Source: Berkiella_A sp050252335
Lineage (GTDB): Bacteria > Pseudomonadota > Gammaproteobacteria > Berkiellales > Berkiellaceae
Length of the DNA stretch: 64,000 bases
Assembly (NCBI GenBank): GCA_050252335.1
Contig: JBFWLB010000002.1
Coordinates: 61,397-125,396 of the forward strand
Direction of reading: 5' to 3'
Made by a program: the position numbers and the translations under genes. The number at the start of each line of letters is the position of its first letter. Position 1 is the first letter of the stretch. Below are positions 8,348 to 16,554 of this stretch, piece after piece. The notes below the pieces were generated by a model, which was not told the origin of the DNA, made no database searches, and saw nothing but the letters and a program-made list of their open reading frames with translations.

Positions 8348-9022
8348 TCTCAGCTCACCTAAATAAGATCGTGCATATTTACTCGTTTTTCTCAGGTTTT
8401 CATTTACATCATCTGTTTTTTCAGAAATTTTCTCTAGGGTTTGATTTTGTTTGCGTAATTTTTTATTCATTCCCGTTGCAAGCGATTCTATATCATGCAC
8501 AGCTTTATTTGCATCTGATAAGACTCTACTCGTATCCTCTGCCACTTGTTTTGTTTTTTCATCAAATAAAATAGTAACTGTTCCAGGGCTTTCTGTAAAA
8601 ATATCGGATGTTTCTGTCCAATCCTCTTTCTGAACCTCTTCTGTAATAGCATCATCAAAATTTGGTTTTTGTGGCTTCAAACATTTGGGTGTAAAAAAAT
8701 GTATAATCGCCCACCAAACACTATTAATACCTTTGACCGTTCTCTTATTTTTTTTAGCTTGATAATCTAACTCTTGTACATCATGGTCAATACCGTCAAT
8801 CTGCTCTCCCTGTTTATCAAGCTGCTTCCTTGTATCCTCACCTATTTTTTTAGTTTCATTCGCTATTTTCAATATTTTATGTGCAGAATGATTGGAGTCT
8901 ACAACAGTTGCATGAATTTTTTCTTTAGTCTCAACATCAAGTGTTTGTGTATCAACAATGATATCTTCAATAGAAACACTGTCTTTTTTTTCTTTTTTAC
9001 GATTTTTCTTTTTGGTCATCAT
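8345..9022 (-). CDS. SNAP-25-like Qbc-SNARE mimic, candidate secreted effector
   Basis: The start is placed at the tandem ATGs at 9022/9019, which have an AAGGGGG ribosome-binding site, giving 225 residues. Two SNARE-type heptad regions are visible. The first (about residues 46-99) contains LDKQGEQIDGI, which aligns without gaps to the Qb motif of SNAP-25 as I recall it. The central glutamine is Q71, followed by I75, I78, V82, L85, V96 and I99 at layer positions. The second (about 164-220) contains LRKQNQTLEKI with Q192, preceded by I178, L181 and M185, and followed by L196, I199, V206 and L210. The linker has a hydrophobic patch (VWWAIIHFF) and one cysteine (C114), where SNAP-25 has palmitoylated cysteines. 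There is no transmembrane anchor or signal peptide, and the N terminus is lysine-rich. The inferred role is entry into host membrane-fusion complexes. Confidence 0.85.
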   Translation of the reverse strand: MMTKKKNRKKEKKDSVSIEDIIVDTQTLDVETKEKIHATVVDSNHSAHKILKIANETKKIGEDTRKQLDKQGEQIDGIDHDVQELDYQAKKNKRTVKGINSVWWAIIHFFTPKCLKPQKPNFDDAITEEVQKEDWTETSDIFTESPGTVTILFDEKTKQVAEDTSRVLSDANKAVHDIESLATGMNKKLRKQNQTLEKISEKTDDVNENLRKTSKYARSYLGELR

Positions 9023-9165
9023 AGCCCCCTTGCTAAGTATTAATTTTGTATAGCACCTCCTTTCAAGATCAACCACTGAACCCATACACAGCAATGACAA
9101 ATTTTATTAAACCAATTTGCTTAAGTGCCGAAAAATTGACTAGGTCGTTTATGTGAGTGATGTCT

Positions 9166-10080
9166 ATGAAAATCCTAACAGCATCCTTCTTTCTATTTTT
9201 GTTCATACAAACAAATGTATTTGCAGCCCAACGAGGAATCTATATCAATCATTCAACCTTGGAAAAACCTAAATTATTAAATGAGCTTATCGAGCAATCA
9301 AAAATGACGGGGATCAATACCTTTGTCGTCGATTTAAATAAAATCACTAAAAATTACCAGAAAAGCATTAATCTCATAAAAAGTAATGGAATAAAATATG
9401 TTGCAAGAATTGTTGTATTTCCTGACGGCGGCGATGTACAACAAGTACGCTCCAAAGCACATTGGGAAGAGCGATATAAATTGGTTGATGCCGCAATCAA
9501 GTATGGGGCAGATGAAATTCAGCTTGACTATATTCGATACAATACGAAAAGAAAGCCCTCTCATGAAAATGCTGAAGATATTTTAAATGTAATAGAGTGG
9601 TTTAAACAAAAAGTTTCACAAAGAAACATTCCTTTACAGATTGATGTGTTTGGTGAAGCAAGCTTTAGACCTTCTCCCAGAATAGGTCACAACATTAAAC
9701 TCTTTGCAAATGCAATTGATGTTGTGTGCCCTATGGTTTATCCATCACATTATGCTCCTGTACGCTATCATTCAGATAGACCTTATGAAACGATCGATAA
9801 ATCATTAAAAGCAATGAAAAGGCAGATGAATAATAATCTACCATTTAAATTACGTCCTTACATAGAGGCATCTAATTACAAATATAAAATGTCTCATGCG
9901 CAACGCGTTGATTATATTCGAGCGCAGCTCAAAGCTGTCGAAGATAATACAGCAGATGGTTGGTATGTTTGGAGTGCAAATAATCATTATTCAGCTTTAT
10001 TCCAAGCATTAAAAGAAAGAGGCACAAAAAACTCTGTAGCCAACCAACAAAATGATAATGCTTATACTCACAACAGATGA
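9166..10080 (+). CDS. Exported putative glycoside hydrolase (DUF4015-like, TIM-barrel)
   Basis: The product has a clear signal peptide (hydrophobic run then FAAQRG). The mature part is a TIM-barrel-like protein with GINTFVVDLN, YVARIVVFPD, IQLDYIRYN, DVFGEASFR, VVCPMVYPSHY and DGWYVWSANN in order. This pattern matches the 'putative glycosyl hydrolase' family PF13200/DUF4015. The conserved acidic residue in QLDYIRY and the CPMVYPSHY segment support that. The natural polysaccharide is unknown. ATGs at 9160 and 9166 are both possible starts. The last residues (YTHNR) and the stop fall in an R1 repeat, so the C terminus may have been altered by insertion. Confidence 0.78.
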   Translation: MKILTASFFLFLFIQTNVFAAQRGIYINHSTLEKPKLLNELIEQSKMTGINTFVVDLNKITKNYQKSINLIKSNGIKYVARIVVFPDGGDVQQVRSKAHWEERYKLVDAAIKYGADEIQLDYIRYNTKRKPSHENAEDILNVIEWFKQKVSQRNIPLQIDVFGEASFRPSPRIGHNIKLFANAIDVVCPMVYPSHYAPVRYHSDRPYETIDKSLKAMKRQMNNNLPFKLRPYIEASNYKYKMSHAQRVDYIRAQLKAVEDNTADGWYVWSANNHYSALFQALKERGTKNSVANQQNDNAYTHNR

Positions 10081-10190
10081 TTCGTCGGCTAGGTGGCAAG
10101 TGTTCGAGCAATAGGAATGTATACGAAATACATGACTATTGTGAGATACACGAAGCCAACAACACTGAAGATTCATCTGTGAAGGGTATA
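10063..10190 (+). repeat. R1 dispersed repeat, degenerate copy
   Basis: It begins TATACTCACAACAGATGA, matching the R1 left end with two changes. It carries the GTTCGAGCAATAGGAATG and ATTGTGAGATACACGAAG arms and ends near GTATA. The left end contains the stop codon of the glycoside-hydrolase-like gene. Confidence 0.65.
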
Positions 10191-10245
10191 CAAGTAAAAA
10201 AGAAATGCATTACAATAAATCATTGAACTAAATTTGAGCTGCATT

Positions 10246-10788
10246 ATGGCAATGCTAAAAATACTACAATACCCTGATCCAAGATTGAAACGAATTGCGA
10301 TCAGGGTTGAAGATTTCGGTTCTTCACTCCAAAAAGTTATTGATGATATGTTTGAAACTCACTATGGTACAGCAGATTGTGCGGCACTTGCTGCTACTCA
10401 GTTAGATTTAAATCCAGCTTGGGCAATTACCGTTATTGATTATTCGGCCAATAAAGACAATCCGCTTTGTTTGGTAAATCCAGAGATCGTTGAATACAGT
10501 GGAGAACAACATGAAAATGAAGGCTGTATGTCTGTTTTTCCCCGCCATGTTCATGAAAAAGTAAAGCGAGCAGAGCGTGTGCTTGTTCGTGCACAAGACA
10601 GATATGGTAAAGCGATTGAGATTCAAGCAGAAGGCTATTTTGCAAAGTGCTTACAACACGAGATTGATCATCTAAATGGATTTACCTATTTAGACAGAGT
10701 TCCAAAGCTTAAAAAAGATCGTTTGTTGAACAAAATAAAAAAAGCCAAACGCCTTGAAAAAAATACGATACCCAAAAGCGATCTTTAA
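10246..10788 (+). CDS. Peptide deformylase-like metalloprotease (divergent)
   Basis: The 180-residue product has two of the three peptide deformylase motifs intact: EGCMS with the metal-binding cysteine and QHEIDHLNG with the two metal-binding histidines and catalytic glutamate. The first motif, usually a glycine-rich GxGxAAxQ, reads DCAALAATQ, so its glycines are missing. Deformylases remove the formyl group from nascent N-terminal methionine. No fmt gene is nearby, which suggests this is an extra, divergent copy and not the housekeeping def. The start is at the ATG 10246; an upstream in-frame TTG at 10234 is less likely. Confidence 0.82.
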   Translation: MAMLKILQYPDPRLKRIAIRVEDFGSSLQKVIDDMFETHYGTADCAALAATQLDLNPAWAITVIDYSANKDNPLCLVNPEIVEYSGEQHENEGCMSVFPRHVHEKVKRAERVLVRAQDRYGKAIEIQAEGYFAKCLQHEIDHLNGFTYLDRVPKLKKDRLLNKIKKAKRLEKNTIPKSDL

Positions 10789-10804
10789 AGAATCAGAATA
10801 GATT

Positions 10805-10901
10805 TATAGTCACAGCAGATAGATTTTCTGGTAGCCATCTCGCAAACCGGAGTTGCGAGGTGGCGAAGCCCGCCCCATGAAGAATCATGTGCGAAAACTA
10901 T
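10805..10901 (+). repeat. R1 dispersed repeat, short copy
   Basis: The sequence runs from TATAGTCACAGCAGAT to GCGAAAACTAT with an internal GCAACC-like/TTGCGAGGTGGCGAAG hairpin, and is about 97 bases long. Its right end covers the last five codons and the stop of the sixA-like gene, which reads in from the opposite strand. Confidence 0.75.
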
Positions 10902-11364
10902 GTTCATCGGGATTAAGATAATGCTCAATATGCCAGTTAACATGATCTTCAGTCGATAAGACAAGCATGCTGCCTGGATGAAAAATAATCTTATTCAAAT
11001 CTCTCATAGCGTTTTGGCTTAATAATTCGGATACAAAATCTTGTACATGTGGTAAGTGCCCCACCAACAATGTATCCTCATTAAAATGGCTCAATAGATT
11101 AATGAGTTCTTGAGGATTGGCATTAGGCTCAAGCAAAGCTAATATTTCAAGCTCTGTATGAGAAGAAACCTGCTCACAAATAATTTTGGCTGTTTGCTTT
11201 GTGCGTTCGCGCCCACTGTAATAGCATTTTGAAAATGTGATTACATTTTTTGATAGATAATCAGCAATTATTTGTACTTGCTCTTTGCCATGTTCAGTCA
11301 AATGTCTCAATGTATCCACTGCCCCATCAACCGCTTCACCATGTCGGACTAAAATAACTTTCAT
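10885..11364 (-). CDS. sixA: SixA-type phosphohistidine phosphatase
   Basis: The 159-residue single-domain protein begins MKVILVRHGEAVD, the histidine-phosphatase signature. It continues with YYSGRERTKQTAKII and LLVGHLPHVQDFV, which supply the second arginine and second catalytic histidine. SixA proteins dephosphorylate phosphohistidine on phosphotransfer proteins. Length and motif spacing match SixA. The last residues (HSFRT) come from an overlapping R1 repeat. The nearest neighbours are a recombinase gene read divergently and a deformylase-like gene read towards it. Confidence 0.83.
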   Translation of the reverse strand: MKVILVRHGEAVDGAVDTLRHLTEHGKEQVQIIADYLSKNVITFSKCYYSGRERTKQTAKIICEQVSSHTELEILALLEPNANPQELINLLSHFNEDTLLVGHLPHVQDFVSELLSQNAMRDLNKIIFHPGSMLVLSTEDHVNWHIEHYLNPDEHSFRT

Positions 11365-11476
11365 TATCTTTCTCTATTATCTACTCTAAAGGTCATATGC
11401 GAAGATTATGATATCTTATTTTTTAGGTTAAGATATAGGGATTAAATATTAACCTAAATTGATAATGGTATAATTT

Positions 11477-12679
11477 GTGCAGGATTTTATAAAACCAATC
11501 TTTCTCAGTAACGAATCAAATGATTTTAGAGAACTGAATCAGCGTCTTTCAAAGACGCCTGGCTATAATCTTAAAGATGGCGCAAACATGATCAAAGCCG
11601 GCAATGATGCAGAAGCCATCAAATCATTTCTGATTGGCTATCAGTCATCAAAATTAACATACCAAACCTACCTTAAAGAATTAGAAAGACTTATTTTGTG
11701 GTGTAGCCATATTCAAAAAGTCACTATTTCGGATCTAAGCTATGATGATCTGGTAGCCTATAGAAATTTTCTCGAACACCCTACTCCCAAACATCTTTGG
11801 TGTGGAAACAAGCGCTCTAAAACAAAAAAAAATGGTGAAATTAATACAGAATGGCGCGCTTTTGGAGATGGACTTTCTCCGGCTAGCATCAAAAAATCCA
11901 TGAGTATTCTGGATTGTTTTTTTAATTACCTTGTGCAAACACAATATCTAAATGGCAACCCTCTTTCCGTTAATAAACGTAGAAAGCAACGTGGCTTTAC
12001 TCAAAGCATGGAACGTTGGCTCGAGAAAGAAGAGATCAATACAACGCTTGAAGCATTGGATGATTATAATGAAACAGATAAAACAAAAACACTCCATGTA
12101 CTCAGAGCAAAATACATTGTTTTAACATTATTTTATACCGGATTACGCTTAGCAGAACTCAGCAATCATGTGATGGGGAATTTTACGCTGATTGAAAACC
12201 AATGGTATTTAAAAGTAATAGGTAAAGGTGAAAAACCGAGAAATATTGTTGTCGTTGATGAATATTTAGATATTTTATCAAAATTCCGTGTCGCTCTTGA
12301 TTGTTTTACCCCGCTTCCTGGTTTTGAAGAAAAAATGCCCCTGATACCTGCCTTAGATCATAGTACACCAGTACAAAGACGACGCATTGATCAAATTTTA
12401 AAATGGGCCTTTGAATTAGCGGCACTTAAATATGAACGAATGGCTGCACAAGATATCAACGAAAGCCACAAATACTTACATCGTGCTTCTCGCCTTAGAA
12501 AAGCTTCCGCACATTGGTTAAGACATTCCTATGGCACTTATCTTGTAAAGTCAGGTTGTCCCATTGAAAAAGTTAAGGCACTGATGGGACATGCGGATAT
12601 TTCTACAACAATGATATACGTCCATATTGCTAAGAATGACTTACATAGCAGTGCGCAAGGTTTAACATTAAGAGAATAG
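11477..12679 (+). CDS. Tyrosine recombinase / phage-type integrase
   Basis: The 400-residue protein has an N-terminal SAM-like DNA-binding region (about residues 50-155) and a C-terminal catalytic domain. The active-site set is visible: R in TGLRLAEL, K in IGKGEKPRN, HxxR in HWLRHSYGTYL, the second H in MGHADISTTM, and the nucleophilic Y in IYVHIAK. The GTG at 11477 is taken as start. Such enzymes integrate or resolve mobile DNA. No other phage or ICE genes, tRNA or attachment-site duplication were found next to it, so it may be a relic or serve repeat-mediated recombination. Confidence 0.85.
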   Translation: MQDFIKPIFLSNESNDFRELNQRLSKTPGYNLKDGANMIKAGNDAEAIKSFLIGYQSSKLTYQTYLKELERLILWCSHIQKVTISDLSYDDLVAYRNFLEHPTPKHLWCGNKRSKTKKNGEINTEWRAFGDGLSPASIKKSMSILDCFFNYLVQTQYLNGNPLSVNKRRKQRGFTQSMERWLEKEEINTTLEALDDYNETDKTKTLHVLRAKYIVLTLFYTGLRLAELSNHVMGNFTLIENQWYLKVIGKGEKPRNIVVVDEYLDILSKFRVALDCFTPLPGFEEKMPLIPALDHSTPVQRRRIDQILKWAFELAALKYERMAAQDINESHKYLHRASRLRKASAHWLRHSYGTYLVKSGCPIEKVKALMGHADISTTMIYVHIAKNDLHSSAQGLTLRE

Positions 12680-12807
12680 AAGCTTGTCTCAAAATTTTTC
12701 TTTGAGTAAATCCTTCGTTGCAAATATTTTTAGGCTGCTCATTCATGCAGGCAAAAGATGCGCAGCTCAAAGAATCTTGAATATTTTTGAAAGCGCTTTT
12801 GACAAAA

Positions 12808-12842
12808 AAAAGCCCCATCTATCATCTGATATTGGGGCTTTC
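12808..12842. terminator. Bidirectional rho-independent terminator
   Basis: AAAGCCCC and GGGGCTTT form a stem around ATCTATCATCTGATATT, with A-rich and T-rich flanks on the two sides. It lies between the converging integrase gene and the first MKYYVV paralogue. Confidence 0.75.
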
Positions 12843-12887
12843 AATAATTTAAATGACCTTAGAATTACCTACGGTGCCATTTAAATT

Positions 12888-13931
12888 TTATTTACGCATT
12901 GTTAGGCTAACTTTTGCAGCTTCTTCTGCTGTTTTATCAGTAACAACAGGTTCAGGCTTCTTATTGTTAGCAGCAAAGAGTAAAACCTTCGCAGCTTTCG
13001 TGTTGACAGCTTCGTCTTCAGGTGATTTTTCCTCAGATGTTTTAGCTGTCACATCAACACTTGCATCTTTCTTAGCGTCTGCAGTTACTTCAGAAGCTTT
13101 ACCTTTACAGCAATCTGGTATTTCTTTTGAATCTTCTACCGCACTTTCTGCAGGTTTCTCTGTCACTGCTTGGTCAGTTTTAGCGCTACGGAATTTAGAG
13201 ACTACAAATTTAACAAAACTCGCAGTAACGCGAACAGCAGCATAAGCAATAGCACTTGTTGCAGCAACTAATCCAGCGCTTGCAGCAAGTGTTGCAGCAA
13301 AACCAGCTTTAACACCAAAATAAGCTAAGAGTGTAGGTGTTACACCACTGATCATAGCTGCATATGCAGCAGCAGCGAATGCAGTTGTTGCTAATAAGCC
13401 CATAGCAAAAGATTTAATGCTAAAAGAGGCAGACGCTTTTTCTTTTACTTTCTCAGCATCTTTCATTGCTGGCTCAACGCTAGGTTCCTCAACAGCAGGT
13501 TTAGATGCTTGCGCAAGAAGCCCAGAACCTTTCTCATTAATAGCCACTGTTTCACGTTTTAAAGATGCGTCTAAATGACCTAAATGTGCTTTAACAAAAG
13601 TCATATTAGCATATGGTATTAATACGCCTTTAAGCTTTTCTGCCTTGCCATTAGAGGCAACTATTTTCACAGTGTCTTCATTGTATTCTTTTTTAGGTGC
13701 AGCAATTTCTATAACAGCAAAACCTTCATGATCTTTTCTATCGGAATCAGATTCATTGGCAAGTTTCTCAGCATCAGTACGTCTTGTGAATGCAATTGTT
13801 GCATCATTGCCTTTGCCATCATCAGCCAACATTCCTAAAAGATTAGCTTTGATGGCTTCTTTAGAAGGGATTATAACTTCACCTTCTTCTTTGAAAGAAA
13901 GCGCATGCTTAGGTACTACATAATATTTCAT
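12888..13931 (-). CDS. MKYYVV-family membrane protein, paralogue 1 (function unknown)
   Basis: The start is at the ATG of MKYYVVP, preceded by GGAGACATTTAAGT; the upstream ATG at 13955 lacks conservation. The 347-residue product has an N-terminal domain of about 120 residues. It is shared with the next two genes (PSKEAIKANL, AIAFTRR-type segment, GFAVIEI, VKAHLGHLDASL). A double hydrophobic region follows (about 172-245: FAMGLLATTAFAAAAYAAM, then LAYFGVKAGFAATLAASAGL), and then a charged, disordered C-terminal tail. I do not recognise the family. The layout of a soluble head, a membrane hairpin and a low-complexity tail resembles host-membrane-inserted effectors, but this is inference. There is no signal peptide. 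Confidence 0.8.
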   Translation of the reverse strand: MKYYVVPKHALSFKEEGEVIIPSKEAIKANLLGMLADDGKGNDATIAFTRRTDAEKLANESDSDRKDHEGFAVIEIAAPKKEYNEDTVKIVASNGKAEKLKGVLIPYANMTFVKAHLGHLDASLKRETVAINEKGSGLLAQASKPAVEEPSVEPAMKDAEKVKEKASASFSIKSFAMGLLATTAFAAAAYAAMISGVTPTLLAYFGVKAGFAATLAASAGLVAATSAIAYAAVRVTASFVKFVVSKFRSAKTDQAVTEKPAESAVEDSKEIPDCCKGKASEVTADAKKDASVDVTAKTSEEKSPEDEAVNTKAAKVLLFAANNKKPEPVVTDKTAEEAAKVSLTMRK

Positions 13932-14081
13932 ACTTAAATGTCTCCGGAACATCAAGACTTAATTTAAAATTCATTTACTGCAAAAACTTGTTAGTTAGCT
14001 ATATGGTAAACTGTGCAAGTAAGCGCATCCTATCACAGCAAATTGCCTCATACAACGGAGTTAGTTTTTTGAGATATTCAT

Positions 14082-14122
14082 AAAAAAAATCCCCATTCTG
14101 ATTAGGAACAGGGATTTTTTTT
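14082..14122. terminator. Rho-independent terminator after paralogue 2
   Basis: AAAAATCCC and GGGATTTTT form a stem around CATTCTGATTAGGAACA, with A/T runs on both sides. It lies just downstream of the minus-strand gene that stops at 14156. Confidence 0.7.
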
Positions 14123-14155
14123 GAAATAAGCTAATATTTTTAAATATTAGACTTA

Positions 14156-15142
14156 TTATTTATTAGCAGAAAGACGTGGACTCGTACGTTTAGCAGTTGG
14201 TTTAGCAGCAGGTTTAGCTGTTTTATCAGCAGCTGACTTATTAGCTTTAGAATCTTTGTTGAAGGTAACAACATTAGATTGTGTTTCAACAGCAGCTTTA
14301 GCAACATCTTCAACTTTGTCTTCAGCTTGGTTTTCAACTTTATCTTCAGCTTGGTTTTCAACTTTATCTTCAGCTTTATCTTCAGCTTTATCTTCAGCTT
14401 TATCTTCAGCTTTGTCTTCAGCTTTGTCTTCAGCTTTGTCTTCAGCTTTAGAAGCTAATTTTGAAGAAACATAGCTAGCAATTTTAGAAACAGCAGATAC
14501 AGCAGCATAAGTAACAACAGAAGCTGCAGTAACGAGTGCAGCGCTTGCAGCAAATGTTGCAGCAACACCTGCGTTGAGGCCAGCATAAGCAAGCACAGCA
14601 GCGGTTAAACCACTTACATTAGCTGCAACAGCTGCTCCAACAAATGCACCTGTTAATAAAAGACCTCTTACTAAATTACCTAATTTTTTGTCAGAATCTT
14701 TTTTCTCATCTGAAGCAACAGAAGCCTCTTTCTGTTGAGCTAATACTTCACGACCTTTAATATTTAAAGCAACAGCATCTTTCAAAGAAGCATCTAAATG
14801 CTCTAAATGCGCTTGAACAAATTCAGCTTTGCTTAAGAATACAGTTTTACCTTTGAGGATTACTTTCTCATCTGCTGATTCGATTTCAACTGAAGCATGC
14901 TTTAAGCCTTTGCCACTTGCTTCAATTTCTAATACAACAAAACCAGCATTTTCTGATCTTTGTGCATCTTTGCGATTTGCATAAGCTTGTGCGTCTTCAA
15001 TTTTAGAAAAAGCAACAAATGTTTTTTGATTGTCTGCAACCATTTTTTGCAAATTAGCAACGATCGCGTCTTTAGAAGGAGCAACAACTTTATCGTCAGC
15101 TTTAAAAGTGTTCTCAGTAGCAAGTACTACATAATATTTCAT
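14156..15142 (-). CDS. MKYYVV-family membrane protein, paralogue 2 with KAED repeats
   Basis: The 328-residue product starts MKYYVVLATENTF after a GGAGATTTGAAGC site. Its head domain (PSKDAIVANL, KTFVAFSKIEDAQAYA, GFVVLEIEASG, FVQAHLEHLDASLKDAVALN) aligns well with paralogue 1 and more distantly with paralogue 3. Residues about 155-225 form a double membrane segment (LLLTGAFVGAAVAANVSG, then VLAYAGLNAGVAATFAAS). The tail holds about eight tandem KAED units, then VENQAED units, then a lysine-rich end. The tail is almost certainly disordered and highly charged. The function is unknown. Confidence 0.82.
   Translation of the reverse strand: MKYYVVLATENTFKADDKVVAPSKDAIVANLQKMVADNQKTFVAFSKIEDAQAYANRKDAQRSENAGFVVLEIEASGKGLKHASVEIESADEKVILKGKTVFLSKAEFVQAHLEHLDASLKDAVALNIKGREVLAQQKEASVASDEKKDSDKKLGNLVRGLLLTGAFVGAAVAANVSGLTAAVLAYAGLNAGVAATFAASAALVTAASVVTYAAVSAVSKIASYVSSKLASKAEDKAEDKAEDKAEDKAEDKAEDKAEDKVENQAEDKVENQAEDKVEDVAKAAVETQSNVVTFNKDSKANKSAADKTAKPAAKPTAKRTSPRLSANK
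14300..14450 (-). repeat. 12-base tandem repeat encoding (KAED)n
   Basis: Twelve-base units differing by a few third-position changes (such as TTATCTTCAGCT and TTGTCTTCAGCT on the plus strand) run in frame through the tail of paralogue 2. The array is coding, and slippage would alter tail length without shifting the frame. Confidence 0.85.
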
Positions 15143-15350
15143 GCTTCAAATCTCCAAGTAACTAAACAAGATAAATTTAAGAAAAACTAAGTTGGAACCG
15201 GTATTAGTTAGCAAGCCACCAACCAACAACTTTAGGCATGCTAACAGAAGAAGTTAGATTGCACAATATTTTTTTGGCATTGCATTAAAAAAATATTTTT
15301 AGTTGATTAACTAAAAAATGAGTGGTAAAAATGAACGGTCATTATTAAAA

Positions 15351-15376
15351 AGAACAGCCCCAAAAATGGGGCCGCT
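15351..15376. terminator. Terminator-like hairpin after paralogue 3
   Basis: GCCCC and GGGGC (15357-15372) form a stem around AAAAAT. On the minus strand the stem is followed by a T-rich stretch. It lies 30 bases past the stop of paralogue 3. Confidence 0.55.
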
Positions 15377-15403
15377 CTATCAAGCTAACGCACAAAGGCT
15401 CTA

Positions 15404-16513
15404 TTATTTAGACTTAGCACGCATAGATGTTTTCTTTGTAGACACTTCTTCATCAGAAGAAACTGAAGATTCAGCAGAGTTAGAAGAATCTTTAGATGAG
15501 CTAGATGAAGATTTTGGCGAAGATTCAACAGAAGAAGAGCGAGATGACATACGAACTACTGTAGGAGAAGTTGAGATTAAGTCTTCTACTTCGTTTGTTG
15601 CTTCATTTGCTGCACCTTTACTTGTATCCAAGGTAGCTGCTAATTTAGTGGTTAATTCAGCAGATGTCTCTTGATCGGCAGCGGTTTTTTCTGAAGTTTT
15701 TTCAAGTTTTTTACTGATTGCATTGTATGCGCTTGAAATACCCCAAACAATTGCTTGACCCATTCCATAAAATGCTGCACCGAATGCCAATGCAATACCC
15801 GCTTCCAATACCAATGGATATGCTGTAGTTACACCTAACTGAGCAAGCTGTTCAAGGATAAGAGCTGTGCCACCCTGCGTTGCAAAACCAAAGCCAATTA
15901 ATGGAATTTGTACATACATAGAGAAGAATGCGTTTTTTACTTTGGTAAACAAGCTTCTGATTGCGCTAGGCTTTGCTTCATCTTTTTGAGCAACAGATTC
16001 TTCTGTTTGAGCAACAGGCTCTTCTGTTTGAGCAGCAGGTTCTTCTGTTTGAACAGCAGGTTCTTCTGTTTGAGCAGCAGGTTCTTCTGTTTGAGCAACA
16101 GGCTCTTCTGTTTGAGCAACAGTTTTTTCTACTTTAGCAACAGGTGCTTTAACATCAGATAATGCTTCGTTAATTTCAACATTATTTAAAGCCTTGTTGC
16201 TTAAATTTAATAATGCATTAAGAACATTCACTTTTGCTATTGCAATCTCTCTACCTGTAATGACTCTGCCATCGTCTAATTTGAGCTTGTGGATCTTTTG
16301 TTTTGCGGGCCCTTCTATTTCAAAAATAGGATGTATATCTTTATCAGCAGCCCCAAATTTATCCTTTAAATAATTTTGAGCAAGACCTATATTTTCAAAA
16401 GCCAAAACGGTTTTCTCTTTTTTCAAGACTTCTAAAGATGTTAACAATGCATCTTTCGTGGGCTGTTCGCCATCAACAAAGCTTATAGCAGATCCAACTA
16501 CATAATATTTCAT
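15404..16513 (-). CDS. MKYYVV-family membrane protein, paralogue 3 with 7-residue repeats
   Basis: The start is at the ATG of MKYYVVGSAISF, after GGAGAGAGGAAGT; an ORF start 15 bases upstream is less likely. The 369-residue product keeps the family head (PTKDALLTSL, KTVLAFENIGLAQNYL, PIFEIEGPAK, LNALLNLSNKAL) but is the most diverged of the three. Residues about 125-180 are tandem copies of PxAQTEE, here placed before the membrane region and not after it. The hydrophobic region (about 200-265, including FFSMYVQIPLIGFGFATQGG and AGIALAFGAAFYGMGQA) precedes a serine-rich, acidic tail. The function is unknown. The three genes share strand, start context and domain order, so they arose by tandem duplication. 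Confidence 0.8.
   Translation of the reverse strand: MKYYVVGSAISFVDGEQPTKDALLTSLEVLKKEKTVLAFENIGLAQNYLKDKFGAADKDIHPIFEIEGPAKQKIHKLKLDDGRVITGREIAIAKVNVLNALLNLSNKALNNVEINEALSDVKAPVAKVEKTVAQTEEPVAQTEEPAAQTEEPAVQTEEPAAQTEEPVAQTEESVAQKDEAKPSAIRSLFTKVKNAFFSMYVQIPLIGFGFATQGGTALILEQLAQLGVTTAYPLVLEAGIALAFGAAFYGMGQAIVWGISSAYNAISKKLEKTSEKTAADQETSAELTTKLAATLDTSKGAANEATNEVEDLISTSPTVVRMSSRSSSVESSPKSSSSSSKDSSNSAESSVSSDEEVSTKKTSMRAKSK
15990..16125 (-). repeat. 21-base tandem repeat encoding (PxAQTEE)n
   Basis: Units of 21 bases containing TTCTTCTGTTTGAGC on the plus strand repeat about six times, with small changes. They stay in frame and give PVAQTEE, PAAQTEE and PAVQTEE units in paralogue 3. Confidence 0.85.
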
Positions 16514-16554
16514 ACTTCCTCTCTCCAATGTTTATTATTATACAGAACGAAAAT

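Noticed and set aside
11477..12679. A prophage or integrative element defined by the integrase
   Set aside because: No structural phage, conjugation or excisionase genes, and no tRNA or attachment-site repeat was found beside it.
12853..13245. 130-codon plus-strand ORF opposite paralogue 1
   Set aside because: It is the antisense of an alanine/lysine-rich tail, and the paralogue on the other strand explains the open frame.
14300..14450. Regular 12-base repeats that might suggest a CRISPR array or satellite
   Set aside because: There are no spacers. The units run in frame through a long conserved-start gene and encode KAED, so this is coding low complexity.
15908..16162. Plus-strand ORF rich in FFCL repeats opposite paralogue 3
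   Set aside because: It is the antisense reading of the 21-base repeat; it has no ribosome-binding site, and the minus-strand gene is clearly real.
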